A DNA stretch of 64,000 bases, from NCBI RefSeq assembly GCF_014284475.1, contig NZ_WJBC01000003.1:62001-126000 (forward strand), in the 5' to 3' direction. Position numbers and translations under genes: made by a program. This DNA is from Acetobacterium fimetarium (GTDB taxonomy: Bacteria; Bacillota; Clostridia; Eubacteriales; Eubacteriaceae). The notes below the pieces were generated by a model. The model was given only the letters and a program-made list of their open reading frames with translations, ran no database searches and was not told the DNA's origin. Of this stretch, positions 34,266-43,276 are shown piece by piece; the stretch's first letter is position 1, and each line of letters begins with the position of its first letter.

Positions 34266-34552
34266 CAGCCGCCTCCTCGCAAAAAATTTATTCGAAAGGT
34301 CCGCAGAAAACTTTCGAATTGATGCTTTTCTGCTGTTATCGTTACCTCCACGACCACAATTGAAAAAGAGCCAAAGTCTTCCTGTCGCTGATCGGACAAG
34401 GTTACCTGCCAGCCATCGCCATAATATGTGTCCTTGATCACTTTTTCTGCCGTTTTCTTAAGATAGCGTTCAAACTCACTTCTTGGAATCCCACGCATTT
34501 CCAACTTTTTAACTGTATATTTATCACTTGCTTCTATTTCAGAACAGCTCAT
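34265..34552 (-). CDS. Unknown 95-aa protein
   Basis: A 95-aa protein of unknown function with predicted alternating strands (FGSFSIVVVEVTITAEKHQF) and a Gly-rich end. There are no membrane segments. It is the first gene of the three-gene run with the acyltransferase and the zinc-ribbon membrane protein. Its stop overlaps the start of the acyltransferase. Confidence 0.65.
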   Translation of the reverse strand: MSCSEIEASDKYTVKKLEMRGIPRSEFERYLKKTAEKVIKDTYYGDGWQVTLSDQRQEDFGSFSIVVVEVTITAEKHQFESFLRTFRINFLRGGG

Positions 34553-34880
34553 CGCCTCATCCTTTTTTGCCTGTTTTGTCTTATCATTTTAACACAGGGT
34601 TCTTAATTAAACTATGAAATTATGAATTGCGCGCATTGTATTTTGCTGCTTCGTCACTACCGATAAAATTAGTGATGTTCGATTACATTTATTATCATCC
34701 TCTCACTGATTTAGGGGTGAAATTTTTTCACTTTACACCCAATCGGTGTTCATTTTTTTGAATTGCTGTTTTTTTGACGGCAAATTGGCATCGTTATCCA
34801 TTCATGCGTTTTTTCGAATACTTAATATTACTCTTGAATATCTAAAGGCTGCATGTTAAAATACACTCAATTAAATATTA
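34553..34880. other. Divergent intergenic region upstream of the THF riboswitch
   Basis: About 330 bp of AT-rich DNA between the 95-aa gene (leftward) and the folE leader (rightward). It must carry promoters for both; no site strong enough to list was seen. Confidence 0.4.
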
Positions 34881-35008
34881 CAGAGTAGATAAGATGCGTA
34901 AAGTGTTAGAGGATGGGAAGTTGCCTTTAAACGAAATGAACTCATTGCGATATCTTGTTGCTTCCGCTGGTCCCCTTAAGCTGCCAAATTAAGGGTTGCG
35001 GGAGCATT
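34881..35008 (+). ncRNA. Tetrahydrofolate (THF) riboswitch upstream of folE
   Basis: It shares with the folT leader CAGAGTAGAT, GATGCGTAAAGTGTTAGAGG, TGGGAAGTTGCC, AACGAAATGA and TTGTTGCTTCCGCT. After the aptamer, TTGCTTCCGC can pair with GTTGCGGGAGC (34995-35005), and AAGCATTGC.. lies just before the coding region. It should couple folate synthesis to folate level. Confidence 0.85.
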
Positions 35009-35108
35009 GCTTAAAACATTTTGTTTTATTTAAGTAATGCTTTTTTTATTTGGTTTTAGTAAAAACCATTCCGAATCAACTCATAATTGGTTTGGCGATA
35101 GGAGAAAA

Positions 35109-35669
35109 ATGATTGATCAAAAAAAAATTCAAGAAGCTGTCGTGATGATTTTGGAAGCCATCGGAGAAGATCCGACCCGTGAAGGACTGATTGAAACCCC
35201 GGCCCGGGTTGGCCGGATGTATGCAGAGATTTTTTCTGGACTGCATGAAACACCGGAAGTTCATCTGTCAAAAACTTTTGCTGTCAAATCCGATGATATC
35301 GTTATCGAACGGGACATTCCCTTCTATTCCATGTGCGAACATCACCTCTTGCCATTTTACGGCAAGGTTCATATTGCCTATATCCCCAACGGACGGGTTG
35401 CCGGTCTTTCAAAACTTGTTCGAACGGTTGATGTATGCGCAAAAAAACCGCAGCTTCAGGAAGGCTTAACAACCGATATTGGTGAAGCCATTATGGACTA
35501 TCTTCATGCCCGCGGTGTCATGGTTATCATTGAAGCGGAACATCTCTGCATGAACATGCGTGGTGTCAAGCGTCCGGGAACCAGAACCGTCACGGCCATG
35601 CAGGCAGGTATTTTTACCAATAATAAAGAATTGAAAGATGAAGTGCATAAACTTTTAAGTATAAAGTAG
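35109..35669 (+). CDS. folE: GTP cyclohydrolase I
   Basis: A 186-aa GTP cyclohydrolase I, the first step of folate synthesis (GTP to dihydroneopterin triphosphate). It shows [18 protein letters not shown], the zinc-site [12 protein letters not shown], and HLCMNMRGV. The start MIDQKKI is preferred because TAGGAGA lies six bases upstream; a longer frame extends 24 residues into the leader. It is first in the folate operon behind a THF riboswitch and followed 10 bp later by an HD-domain gene. Confidence 0.95.
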   Translation: MIDQKKIQEAVVMILEAIGEDPTREGLIETPARVGRMYAEIFSGLHETPEVHLSKTFAVKSDDIVIERDIPFYSMCEHHLLPFYGKVHIAYIPNGRVAGLSKLVRTVDVCAKKPQLQEGLTTDIGEAIMDYLHARGVMVIIEAEHLCMNMRGVKRPGTRTVTAMQAGIFTNNKELKDEVHKLLSIK

Positions 35670-35679
35670 GAACCGGTTA

Positions 35680-36162
35680 ATGGATCATTTAAGAAACACC
35701 AACCAGCTCTTGCACAATAACAGCTATCAGACCTATTTAGAGAAAATAAGACGCTGTGAAGCGCAGCGGAAGTTCTGCCGACACAATGTGTCCCATTTTT
35801 TAGCAGTAGCCCGAATTGCCACAATTAAGGTAACGGAATCTGAGCTTCGCATTTCTCGGGATCTGATTTATACAACGGCACTGCTGCATGATATCGGTCG
35901 TTTTGTTCAGTATGAAAACAAAACGCCGCACGAAATTGCCTCCCATGCCTTGGCTATTCCATTGCTCGACACACTCGATTATTCTGAAGCCGAAAAAAGC
36001 ACGATTCTGGCGGCCATCCTTAATCACCGGAATCCGACGGCGCAGGGTTTCAGCCGAATTTTTTACGAGAGTGATAAAATTTCGCGGGAATGTTTTGCCT
36101 GCCCGGCGGAAAAAGAATGTGACTGGTCAAAGCAAAAAAAGAACCTTGAAATAAGTTACTAG
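35680..36162 (+). CDS. HD-domain phosphohydrolase in the folate operon
   Basis: A 160-aa HD-domain protein. The motifs are RHNVSHFLAVARI (first His), LLHDIGRFVQY (HD pair) and later AILNHRNP. HD proteins hydrolyse phosphate from nucleotides and similar compounds. Placement between folE and folP suggests it could supply the missing dihydroneopterin triphosphate dephosphorylation, but this is only inferred. The tail has a Cys-rich CFACPAEKECDW. Confidence 0.75.
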   Translation: MDHLRNTNQLLHNNSYQTYLEKIRRCEAQRKFCRHNVSHFLAVARIATIKVTESELRISRDLIYTTALLHDIGRFVQYENKTPHEIASHALAIPLLDTLDYSEAEKSTILAAILNHRNPTAQGFSRIFYESDKISRECFACPAEKECDWSKQKKNLEISY

Positions 36163-36189
36163 AAAAAGAATACTGCAAATAACCGCTTC

Positions 36190-36242
36190 GAATGTCCGCT
36201 GTTGCTGAATACCATTGATATCCGGCAACAGCGGACATTCAC
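36190..36242 (+). promoter_or_regulatory. Long perfect hairpin between the HD gene and folP
   Basis: GAATGTCCGCTGTTGC and its exact complement GCAACAGCGGACATTC flank a loop of about 20 nt. No T-run follows, so it is not a simple terminator. It may be an mRNA processing or stability element, or a remnant of a mobile palindrome. Confidence 0.6.
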
Positions 36243-36276
36243 TCGTAAACCGGAAACGCGCAACAAAGGAGTTAAA

Positions 36277-37104
36277 ATGCAAATAGGAAATAAAAATTTT
36301 GATTTGAAAAATGAAGTTTACATCATGGGGATTCTCAATGTCACACCGGATTCATTTTCTGACGGCGGCACCCACAATTCCCTGGACACCAGTCTCAGAC
36401 ATGTCGAGAAAATGATCAGCGAAGGCGCGGACATCGTTGATCTGGGCGGTGAATCCACCCGTCCCGGCTATACCATGATCAGTGAGGAAGAAGAAATCGA
36501 GCGGATTCTGCCGGCCATTGAAGCCATTCACCAGCGCTTTGACGTCCCAATTTCCGTTGATACCTACAAAGGCAAGGTTGGCGAAGCCGCCCTTAAAGCC
36601 GGTGCCGATCTCATCAACGACATCTGGGGATTCAAGTATGACCCCTATCTTGCCGAGGTCACCGCAAAATACAAGGTGCCCTGTGTTCTGATGCACAATC
36701 GGGATAACCAGAATTACACAAACCTGCTGGCCGATATCAACCGCGATCTGGAGCAGTCCATTGTCATCGCCCTGAAAGCCGGTATCGCTGCGGATGCGAT
36801 CATTCTTGATCCCGGCATCGGTTTTGCCAAAGACTACAATCAGAATATGGAAACCATGAACCGGATGGAATCGCTGCAAGCTCTGGGTTACCCGATTTTG
36901 CTCGGGACATCACGAAAAGGCTTTATTGGTCAGACCCTCGATCTGCCGGTAACCGAACGGGTGGAAGGCACCGTCGCGACCACCGTCATCGGAATTATCA
37001 AAGGTGCTTCCATTATTCGGGTGCATGATATCAAAGAAAACAAACGTGCCGCCCAAATGACAGCAGGCATTGTGAAAGGAAAAATATGGACAAGCTCTAT
37101 ATAA
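36277..37104 (+). CDS. folP: Dihydropteroate synthase
   Basis: A 275-aa dihydropteroate synthase, joining p-aminobenzoate to the pterin. It has MGILNVTPDSFSDGG, DLGGESTRPGY, and DPGIGFAKD with LGTSRKGFIG. The start MQIGNKN was chosen because AAAGGAG lies five bases upstream; the longer frame runs into the hairpin at 36190-36242. It overlaps folBK by about 20 nt. Confidence 0.95.
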   Translation: MQIGNKNFDLKNEVYIMGILNVTPDSFSDGGTHNSLDTSLRHVEKMISEGADIVDLGGESTRPGYTMISEEEEIERILPAIEAIHQRFDVPISVDTYKGKVGEAALKAGADLINDIWGFKYDPYLAEVTAKYKVPCVLMHNRDNQNYTNLLADINRDLEQSIVIALKAGIAADAIILDPGIGFAKDYNQNMETMNRMESLQALGYPILLGTSRKGFIGQTLDLPVTERVEGTVATTVIGIIKGASIIRVHDIKENKRAAQMTAGIVKGKIWTSSI

Positions 37105-37904
37105 AAGATCTCGAGGTTTTTGCCTATCACGGCGTTTTTCCTGAAGAAAAAAAACTGGGGCAGAAATTCCTTATCTCGGTTACCCTGACCCTGGATATGC
37201 GGGAAGCTGCCATCACCGGCGATTTGTCAAAATCCGTTCATTACGGTGAATTGTGCCAGGCTCTGGAGCTTGAATTCAAAAAAGAAAGCTACGATCTTAT
37301 CGAAACAGCCGGTGAAATGCTTGCCACCTATGTTTTAAACAATTATGCGATGGTATCGCAGGTCAGCATCATGATCAAAAAGCCATGGGCTCCGATCCTG
37401 AAATCACTCGATACCGTCGCCATCGAAATCAATCGCAGCTGGCATGAAGCTTTTATCGGTCTGGGCACCAACATGGGTGATCGATCCCAGAATCTGGAAG
37501 CTGCTGCTGCAGCAATCAAAAGCACCGATGGAATTCAGGTTCTGGTGCAATCCACGGTCATTGAAACCGAACCCTGGGGCTATACCGATCAGGACCCATT
37601 CCTGAACTGCGTTTTGAAAATCAAAACTTTTTTGCCGCCGACTGAGCTGATGACCCGGCTGCTGGCGATCGAGCTGGAATTAAAGCGGGAACGAACCATT
37701 CACTGGGGACCGCGAACCATCGATCTGGATGTGTTGTTTTATGATCGTCTGATCAGCAATGATCCCCACGTGCTGCTGCCGCATCCGCGAGTTCACGAGC
37801 GGTCCTTTGTCATGGAATCGATGGCAGAAATCGCCCCCTATTATGTTCACCCCGTTTTCAATCAGCGCATGATTGATATTTGGGAACAACTTAAAAAAGC
37901 CTAA
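37086..37904 (+). CDS. folBK: Bifunctional dihydroneopterin aldolase / HPPK (FolB-FolK fusion)
   Basis: A 272-aa fusion. Residues 1-118 are dihydroneopterin aldolase (LYIKDLEVFAYHGVFPEEK, VHYGELC, IMIKKPWAPI). Residues 122-272 are 6-hydroxymethyl-dihydropterin pyrophosphokinase (FIGLGTNMGDRSQNL, the loop GPRTIDLDVLFY, LPHPRVHER). It thus performs two consecutive steps before folP, whose gene it overlaps by about 20 nt. Such fusions are known in Firmicutes. Confidence 0.93.
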   Translation: MDKLYIKDLEVFAYHGVFPEEKKLGQKFLISVTLTLDMREAAITGDLSKSVHYGELCQALELEFKKESYDLIETAGEMLATYVLNNYAMVSQVSIMIKKPWAPILKSLDTVAIEINRSWHEAFIGLGTNMGDRSQNLEAAAAAIKSTDGIQVLVQSTVIETEPWGYTDQDPFLNCVLKIKTFLPPTELMTRLLAIELELKRERTIHWGPRTIDLDVLFYDRLISNDPHVLLPHPRVHERSFVMESMAEIAPYYVHPVFNQRMIDIWEQLKKA

Positions 37905-37909
37905 CGCAC

Positions 37910-37937
37910 TAAAAAAAGAGACTCTCGTGAGTCTCTT
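37910..37937 (-). terminator. Terminator acting on minus-strand transcripts
   Basis: AGAGACTCTCGTGAGTCTCT, followed on the minus strand by seven T. It stops transcripts from proS and the corrinoid-reactivation-like gene that read through the palindromic element. Confidence 0.65.
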
Positions 37938-37942
37938 AGACT

Positions 37943-38075
37943 GTTGACAAAGTACTAGCGCAGTACCGACAATTGTTATATCGTGTTGTTTGCATCAAGG
38001 CGAACAGGCGATAGCCTGTACGAATTGCAAGCAAACAACTGATTAACAATTGGTCGGTACGGGTTTAGCGACAAC
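37943..38075. repeat. Dispersed palindromic element, copy 2 (inverted)
   Basis: The core runs GTACCGACAATTGTTA (37963-37978) to TAACAATTGGTCGGTAC (38044-38060). Inner pairs are GTTGTTTGC/GCAAACAAC and ACAGGCGATAGCCTGT. In reverse complement it aligns over about 125 nt with 32070-32195. It lies between two oppositely directed terminators. Confidence 0.8.
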
Positions 38076-38077
38076 CT

Positions 38078-38106
38078 GAGAGGCTCTGAATGAACCTCTT
38101 TTTTTA
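38078..38106 (+). terminator. Terminator of the folate operon
   Basis: AGAGG/CCTCT stem followed by seven T at the end of the palindromic element. Confidence 0.55.
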
Positions 38107-38107
38107 T

Positions 38108-38698
38108 TTAAGCAAAACAAATCGCATAGGCGGTCTGATGCGGAGTTGGCAGGCCCAGCTCCGAAACAGTAACGCCAATTTTATCTTTAACATCATCAAA
38201 TAGATCAAATATTCTCTTCCCGGAATCGAGCAGGAATCCTTCTTCCCCAGGGTAAATACAGTCTTTCAATTCTAATCCAAAACGTTTCTTGATATCCCTG
38301 ATCATTGCATCTTTGGCATACTGGCATGAAAAATTGCACAGTTCCATGATGATATATTGTTCAAGGATGTTTTCCCTGGTTAAACAGTAATTCTCGATCT
38401 CTACCCCTGCTGTGACAATATTAGGAAAGACATACTGACAATTTGTTATCTTCTCAACACACGCTTTACTGATAAATGAAACACCATCGAGTGTAAACTG
38501 TGATTCATTAATGATTTTCGCCTCGGAAACACAATACATCGCTTTCGGTTTGGGAATGTTTCTGGCGGCATCCAGAATCCGTTCAATCGGCATCGCTCGC
38601 CGCGTTCCTCTCTCCATGCGGATGCGTTCATAAAATTCAGTTTCATTTAATACAAATCCAAGGTTAGTCAGTTCAATGCTGCTCACGCGTTCACGCAT
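38108..38698 (-). CDS. Methionine synthase activation-domain-like protein
   Basis: A 196-aa protein. The C-terminal part (CIYPGEEGFLLDSGKRIF and KIGVTVSELGLPTPHQTAYA) resembles the cobalamin-reactivation domain of MetH, where SPGY...LxxxIGVxLTexxxMxPxxS is typical. The N-terminal half has PKAMYCVSEAKII. It may handle a corrinoid protein or its cofactor, which would suit an acetogen. The start MRERVSS was chosen just after the proS stop; an upstream extension overlaps proS. No strong ribosome site is visible. Confidence 0.5.
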   Translation of the reverse strand: MRERVSSIELTNLGFVLNETEFYERIRMERGTRRAMPIERILDAARNIPKPKAMYCVSEAKIINESQFTLDGVSFISKACVEKITNCQYVFPNIVTAGVEIENYCLTRENILEQYIIMELCNFSCQYAKDAMIRDIKKRFGLELKDCIYPGEEGFLLDSGKRIFDLFDDVKDKIGVTVSELGLPTPHQTAYAICFA

Positions 38699-38706
38699 TC
38701 CCAAAT

Positions 38707-40158
38707 TTAGTATGCACGAGCGAAATAAGCCATCTTTTTCGCCGGCTTGCCGCAGCAGATGCATTTGCCTTCATATAGAACTTCCTGTTCATCATCAAAA
38801 GGAATACAACGGATCGATGCGCCGGTATCTTCCTTGATTTTGTCTTCACAGCTGCGCTCGCCACACCACATGCCTTTGATGAAACCGGGATTTTCTTTCA
38901 GCCTTGTTTTGAATTCATCCATGTTTTCAGCTGTCGATGTTTTTTCTTCCCGCATTTTCAGTGCTTTGTCATATAAATTTTTCTGGATTTCTTTTAATAA
39001 AGCATCGACTGTCTGGGTAAGATTGTCCAGACTGACTTGAACTTTTTCGCCGGTATCGCGACGTGCAAGCACACATTGGCCATTTTCGATATCACGCGGT
39101 CCAATTTCCAGTCGGATTGGTACGCCCTTCATTTCCCATTGATTGAATTTCCAACCTGGTGAATAGCCGTCCAGATCATCGACTTTTACCCGGAAATCTT
39201 TCTCAAGTGTCTTGCCGATTTCCCAGGCTTTATCAAGAACGCCTTCCTTATGCTGCGCGACCGGAATGACGACAACCTGAATTGGGGCAATCATCGGTGG
39301 CAGAACCAGGCCATTGTCATCCCCGTGAACCATTATGATACCGCCAATTAACCGGGTTGATACTCCCCAGGAGGTGTGGTATGGATACGCCTGCTCATTA
39401 TTCCGGTCAAGATAAGTGATATCAAATGCTTTGGTGAAATGCTGTCCGAGGTTATGGGATGTTCCTGACTGCAGCGCCTGTCCGTCATGCATCAACGCTT
39501 CCATGGTATAGGTCGCATCGGCACCTGCGAATTTTTCTTTTTCGCTTTTTTGACCGACCACCATTGGCATGGCCATATAGTTTTCGGCAATTTCCCGGTA
39601 AATCCCCAGCATCTGCATGGTTTCAGCCTGCGCTTCCTCCGGTGTCTCATGTAGCGTATGGCCTTCCTGCCATAGAAATTCCGATGTTCGCAGGAACGGT
39701 CGTGTCGTTTTTTCCCAGCGCACAACATTGCACCACTGATTATATAAGAATGGCAACTGCCGGTAGGAATTAAGCCATTTAGAGTACATACTGCAGATAA
39801 TCGTCTCTGAAGTCGGACGGACGCACAAACGCTCTCCCAGCTCCTTATCGCCGCCATGTGTTACCCAGGCTACCTCAGGTGCGAAGCCTTCCACGTGTTC
39901 CGCTTCTTTTTTCAAGAGGCTTTCCGGTATCAAAAGCGGAAAATACATATTTTCATGACCGGTTTCCTTGAAACGCTTGTCGTATGCTTTCTGGATTAAT
40001 TCCCAAATTGCATAACCATAAGGACGGATCACCATAAAACCTTTTACCGGCGCGTAATCAACCAGTTCCGTTTTGGATATGACATCCGTATACCATTGGG
40101 GAAAATCCACCTCCATGGGTGTGATTTCTTTAACTTGATTCGACTGTTTTTTTCCCAT
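38707..40158 (-). CDS. proS: Prolyl-tRNA synthetase (short, type 3-like)
   Basis: A 483-aa prolyl-tRNA synthetase without the inserted editing domain, similar to archaeal/eukaryotic-type ProS found in many Clostridia. Motif 2 is visible ([20 protein letters not shown]), with the motif 1 region in [17 protein letters not shown] and [12 protein letters not shown]. The C-terminal zinc-like tail has Cys residues ([23 protein letters not shown]). Just upstream on the same strand is the rplL terminator, so proS has its own promoter. Confidence 0.93.
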   Translation of the reverse strand: MGKKQSNQVKEITPMEVDFPQWYTDVISKTELVDYAPVKGFMVIRPYGYAIWELIQKAYDKRFKETGHENMYFPLLIPESLLKKEAEHVEGFAPEVAWVTHGGDKELGERLCVRPTSETIICSMYSKWLNSYRQLPFLYNQWCNVVRWEKTTRPFLRTSEFLWQEGHTLHETPEEAQAETMQMLGIYREIAENYMAMPMVVGQKSEKEKFAGADATYTMEALMHDGQALQSGTSHNLGQHFTKAFDITYLDRNNEQAYPYHTSWGVSTRLIGGIIMVHGDDNGLVLPPMIAPIQVVVIPVAQHKEGVLDKAWEIGKTLEKDFRVKVDDLDGYSPGWKFNQWEMKGVPIRLEIGPRDIENGQCVLARRDTGEKVQVSLDNLTQTVDALLKEIQKNLYDKALKMREEKTSTAENMDEFKTRLKENPGFIKGMWCGERSCEDKIKEDTGASIRCIPFDDEQEVLYEGKCICCGKPAKKMAYFARAY

Positions 40159-40235
40159 TTTTTCGTTCTTCTTTCCCAGATCTGAGTCTGTAAATCAAAG
40201 TCGCGGTTACGTCTCGCAACCTGCTGTTGGATAAA

Positions 40236-40270
40236 CAAAAAAATCACCTGCGCAAGCAAGTGATTTTTTG
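40236..40270 (-). terminator. Terminator of the rplJ-rplL transcript
   Basis: AATCAC...GTGATT hairpin with a T-run on the minus strand, 20 bp after the rplL stop. Confidence 0.75.
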
Positions 40271-40287
40271 TATAGGATATAGAGTAA

Positions 40288-40671
40288 TTATTTTACTTCT
40301 ACGCTTCCGCCTACTTCTTCAATTTTAGCTTTGATTTCTGCAGCTTCTTCTTTAGTAGCGCCTTCTTTGATTGGCTTTGGAGCTTCGTCAACAACAGCTT
40401 TTGCTTCTTTTAAGCCTAAACCAGTTAATTCACGAACAACTTTGATAACTTTGATTTTCTGATCTCCAGCAGCTGTTAAAACAACATCAAATTCAGTTTT
40501 TTCTTCAGCTTCTGCAGGTGCACCACCAGCAGCTGGAGCAGCAGCTACAGCCATAGGAGCAGCAGCGCTAACGCCGAATTCTTCTTCTAAAGCTTTTACT
40601 AATTCAGATAATTCTAATACAGTTAAACCTTTTACGTCTTCAATTAATTGTGTTACTTTTTCACTTGCCAT
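40288..40671 (-). CDS. rplL: Ribosomal protein L7/L12
   Basis: A 127-aa bL12 with the usual N-terminal dimerisation domain ([19 protein letters not shown]), an Ala-rich hinge, and a C-terminal domain ending [20 protein letters not shown]. It forms the ribosomal stalk with L10. It lies 53 bp downstream of rplJ, and the terminator at 40236-40270 follows. The AGGAGG-type site precedes ATG. Confidence 0.96.
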   Translation of the reverse strand: MASEKVTQLIEDVKGLTVLELSELVKALEEEFGVSAAAPMAVAAAPAAGGAPAEAEEKTEFDVVLTAAGDQKIKVIKVVRELTGLGLKEAKAVVDEAPKPIKEGATKEEAAEIKAKIEEVGGSVEVK

Positions 40672-40724
40672 TTTTATGATACCTCCAAATATTCTTTCTA
40701 AAATTTTAATTTTTACCTATTGAA

Positions 40725-41246
40725 CTAGGCTTGTTTCTGTTCTGCAATCGCATTTAAAGCGACAACCAATCCACGTAAGTTTCCGTTTAAAACGTTGACA
40801 AAACCTGAAATTGGTGCGTTTAAGCCACCAAGAACCTTGGCAGCCAATACTTCTCGTGGTGGTAATTCAGCTAGATCCTGGACGCCTTGAACGTCTAAAA
40901 CCTTACCATCAACCATACCGGCTTTAATTTCTAAAGCTTTATGTGTTTTTGCAAATTCGCTTAACAATTTTGCTGGCGCTACTGGATCTGAATCACAGAA
41001 TGCAACAGCAGTTGGACCAACCAAAACATCAAGAAGGCCTTCGAAACCAGTTTCTTTGGCTGCAAACCGCATCATTGAGTTTTTGTAAACTTTGTAGTCA
41101 ATGCCTGCTGCTCGTGCTTTAGCACGCAGTTCAGTCACTTCTTCAACATTCAACCCACGATAATCAACGATTACGGCTGTTTGTGCGCTGCGAAATTTAT
41201 CTGCAATTTCCTGTACAACAACTTGTTTTTTTTCAATCTTTGGCAT
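40725..41246 (-). CDS. rplJ: Ribosomal protein L10
   Basis: A 173-aa uL10, the stalk base that binds L12 dimers. It reads VVQEIADKFRSAQTAVIVDY, KVYKNSMMRFA and a C-terminal helix for L12 binding. A typical L10 leader lies upstream (41280-41400). It is followed by rplL. Confidence 0.96.
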   Translation of the reverse strand: MPKIEKKQVVVQEIADKFRSAQTAVIVDYRGLNVEEVTELRAKARAAGIDYKVYKNSMMRFAAKETGFEGLLDVLVGPTAVAFCDSDPVAPAKLLSEFAKTHKALEIKAGMVDGKVLDVQGVQDLAELPPREVLAAKVLGGLNAPISGFVNVLNGNLRGLVVALNAIAEQKQA

Positions 41247-41279
41247 GTATTTTTTGCACCTCCTTTAAAAAATCGTATC

Positions 41280-41402
41280 AAAAAAGCTCACTCCACAGTG
41301 TGAAGAGAGCTTTGTTATAAGCTATTTCTCTTCAGCCTCGGTAGGATTTATGGAACACCTACTGTCTATGGATGAATGATATTCTTTGACAACGACGCTA
41401 TT
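41280..41402 (-). ncRNA. Ribosomal protein L10 leader
   Basis: On the minus strand the leader has AGACAGTAGGTGTTCC, ATAAATCCTACCGAGGC and a GAAGAG element, the conserved L10-leader pattern. A hairpin AGCTCTCTTCACACTG/TGGAGTGAGCT followed by six T looks like an attenuator. L10-L12 binding here is known to limit rplJL expression. Confidence 0.85.
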
Positions 41403-41461
41403 GTATCATTAGTCATTTTCTATGTCAAGTCGATTCAGGGTATTATTAAAATAATGAACCC

Positions 41462-42151
41462 TTAAATTTTTCCTGGGTTGACTTTTACGCCAGGACTCAT
41501 CGTGCTTGCCAAGGTAACACTTTTGAAATATTGACCTTTGGAAGCAGCTGGTTTTGCTTTTTTAATAGCATCCAATATAACCATCATGTTTTCTTTCAAT
41601 TGCTCTTCAGAGAAAGAAGCCTTCCCGATGATAACATGGATAATATTGGTTTTATCTAAACGATACTCAACTTTACCAGCTTTTGTATCGGCGACAGCTT
41701 TGGCAACGTCCATGGTTACCGTACCGGACTTAGGGTTCGGCATTAATCCTTTAGGTCCCAAAACGCGACCCAAACGACCAACTTTACCCATCATATCTGG
41801 GGTAGCAATCATGATGTCAAAATCAAACCAGTTTTCTTTTTGAATTTTATCGATCATGTCGTCTTCACCAAAGAAATCTGCACCGGCTTCTTCAGCTTCT
41901 TTCAATTTATCACCTTTGGCGATAACAAGAACTTTAACTGATTTTCCTGTACCATGTGGAAGAACGACAGCTCCACGAACCTGTTGATCTGCATGACGTG
42001 AATCTACACCCAGTCTTATATGCATTTCAATTGTTTCATCAAACTTTGCTGTTGCAAGTTTCTTTACTTGCGGAATCACTGCATCGATATCGAACAGTTC
42101 TTGCTTATCATAGCTTTTTACCAAGTCTTGATATTTTTTTCCTTTATTCAT
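41462..42151 (-). CDS. rplA: Ribosomal protein L1
   Basis: A 229-aa uL1 of normal length, binding 23S rRNA at the stalk. Motifs include [38 protein letters not shown] and [13 protein letters not shown]. It follows rplK by 61 bp. Confidence 0.96.
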   Translation of the reverse strand: MNKGKKYQDLVKSYDKQELFDIDAVIPQVKKLATAKFDETIEMHIRLGVDSRHADQQVRGAVVLPHGTGKSVKVLVIAKGDKLKEAEEAGADFFGEDDMIDKIQKENWFDFDIMIATPDMMGKVGRLGRVLGPKGLMPNPKSGTVTMDVAKAVADTKAGKVEYRLDKTNIIHVIIGKASFSEEQLKENMMVILDAIKKAKPAASKGQYFKSVTLASTMSPGVKVNPGKI

Positions 42152-42212
42152 CTTTGCCTCCTTGTGGTAATAGCGGTTTCCCTCCCACTTAAGGTGTTTC
42201 TACCTTCTAAAA

Positions 42213-42638
42213 TTATTCTTCGATTGTGATACCCATGCTACGGGCTGTTCCAGCAATCATTCTCATTGCTGATTCGACTGATGCTGCGTTTAAATCAGGC
42301 ATTTTTAATGTTGCGATTTCTCTGATTTGTTCACTTGTAACCTTAGCTACCTTTGTTTTGTTAGGTACGCCAGATCCTGACTCGATTCCTGCGCTTTTCT
42401 TTAACAGAACAGCTGCTGGTGGAGTTTTCGTAATGAATGAGAACGAACGATCCTGATAAACAGTAATAACGACAGGAATAATCATTCCTGCTTCATTTGC
42501 AGTTTTTGCATTGAATTCTTTACAGAATCCCATAATATTAACCCCATGTTGACCTAATGCAGGTCCAACTGGTGGTGCTGGTGTTGCTTTACCGGCAGGT
42601 ATTTGTAATTTTATTAATCCCATTACTTTCTTTGCCAT
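42213..42638 (-). CDS. rplK: Ribosomal protein L11
   Basis: A 141-aa uL11 binding the GTPase-associated rRNA. It shows [30 protein letters not shown] and a C-terminal domain ending [11 protein letters not shown]. It is followed by rplA and preceded by nusG in a standard order. Confidence 0.97.
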   Translation of the reverse strand: MAKKVMGLIKLQIPAGKATPAPPVGPALGQHGVNIMGFCKEFNAKTANEAGMIIPVVITVYQDRSFSFITKTPPAAVLLKKSAGIESGSGVPNKTKVAKVTSEQIREIATLKMPDLNAASVESAMRMIAGTARSMGITIEE

Positions 42639-42708
42639 ATTAACACCTCCTTCATTTCAATTTAGTATTTTTTCTCCAAATGGAGTTAGCATGAAGAATA
42701 GTTTTTCC

Positions 42709-43263
42709 TTAAGTGTTTATTTTTTCTATTTGTTCAAATCCCAGCTCAGCAAGGGTTTCCCTGCCAAACATGGAAACATTGACCTTAACTTTTGATTTTT
42801 CTGGATGCACTTCTTCAATAATCCCAGTGAAACCTTCCAGCGGTCCTTCAGTAACCTTAACCTCTTCTCCAACCTGCATGCTGATTTCAACACGCTGCTG
42901 ACGAATGCCCATGCTTTTTAATTCACCTTTGGACAACGGTACAGGTTTCGATGCCGGACCAACAAACCCGGTGACACCACGGGTATTTCGGACTACATAC
43001 CATGAATCATCTGTCATGAACATTTTGATCATAACATAACCAGGAAATAATTTCTTTTCTTTCACGACGCGTTTGCCGTTTTTGCTTTCCACTATTTCCT
43101 GTACAGGAACTTGAACCTCAAGGATCAAATCCTCCATATTTCTGTTTTCCACAGTGGCTTCAATGCTGGCTTTTACTTTGTTCTCATAGCCAGAATAAGT
43201 ATGTGCGACATACCATTGAGCCTGATCTTGTTGATCGTTTTGATCGTGTTGATTACTATCCAT
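42709..43263 (-). CDS. nusG: Transcription elongation/termination factor NusG
   Basis: A 184-aa NusG: an N-terminal NGN domain (WYVAHTYSGYENKVKASIEA, FPGYVMIKMFMTDDSWYVVRN) and a C-terminal KOW domain (VKVTEGPLEGFTGIIEEV). It is coupled with secE and rplK. It starts with an unusual Asp/Gln-rich stretch (SNQHDQNDQQDQA). Confidence 0.95.
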   Translation of the reverse strand: MDSNQHDQNDQQDQAQWYVAHTYSGYENKVKASIEATVENRNMEDLILEVQVPVQEIVESKNGKRVVKEKKLFPGYVMIKMFMTDDSWYVVRNTRGVTGFVGPASKPVPLSKGELKSMGIRQQRVEISMQVGEEVKVTEGPLEGFTGIIEEVHPEKSKVKVNVSMFGRETLAELGFEQIEKINT

Positions 43264-43276
43264 GGTTCTCCCTTAC

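Noticed and set aside
40160-40235. T-box leader for proS
   Set aside because: The space is too short and no specifier loop or T-box sequence is visible.
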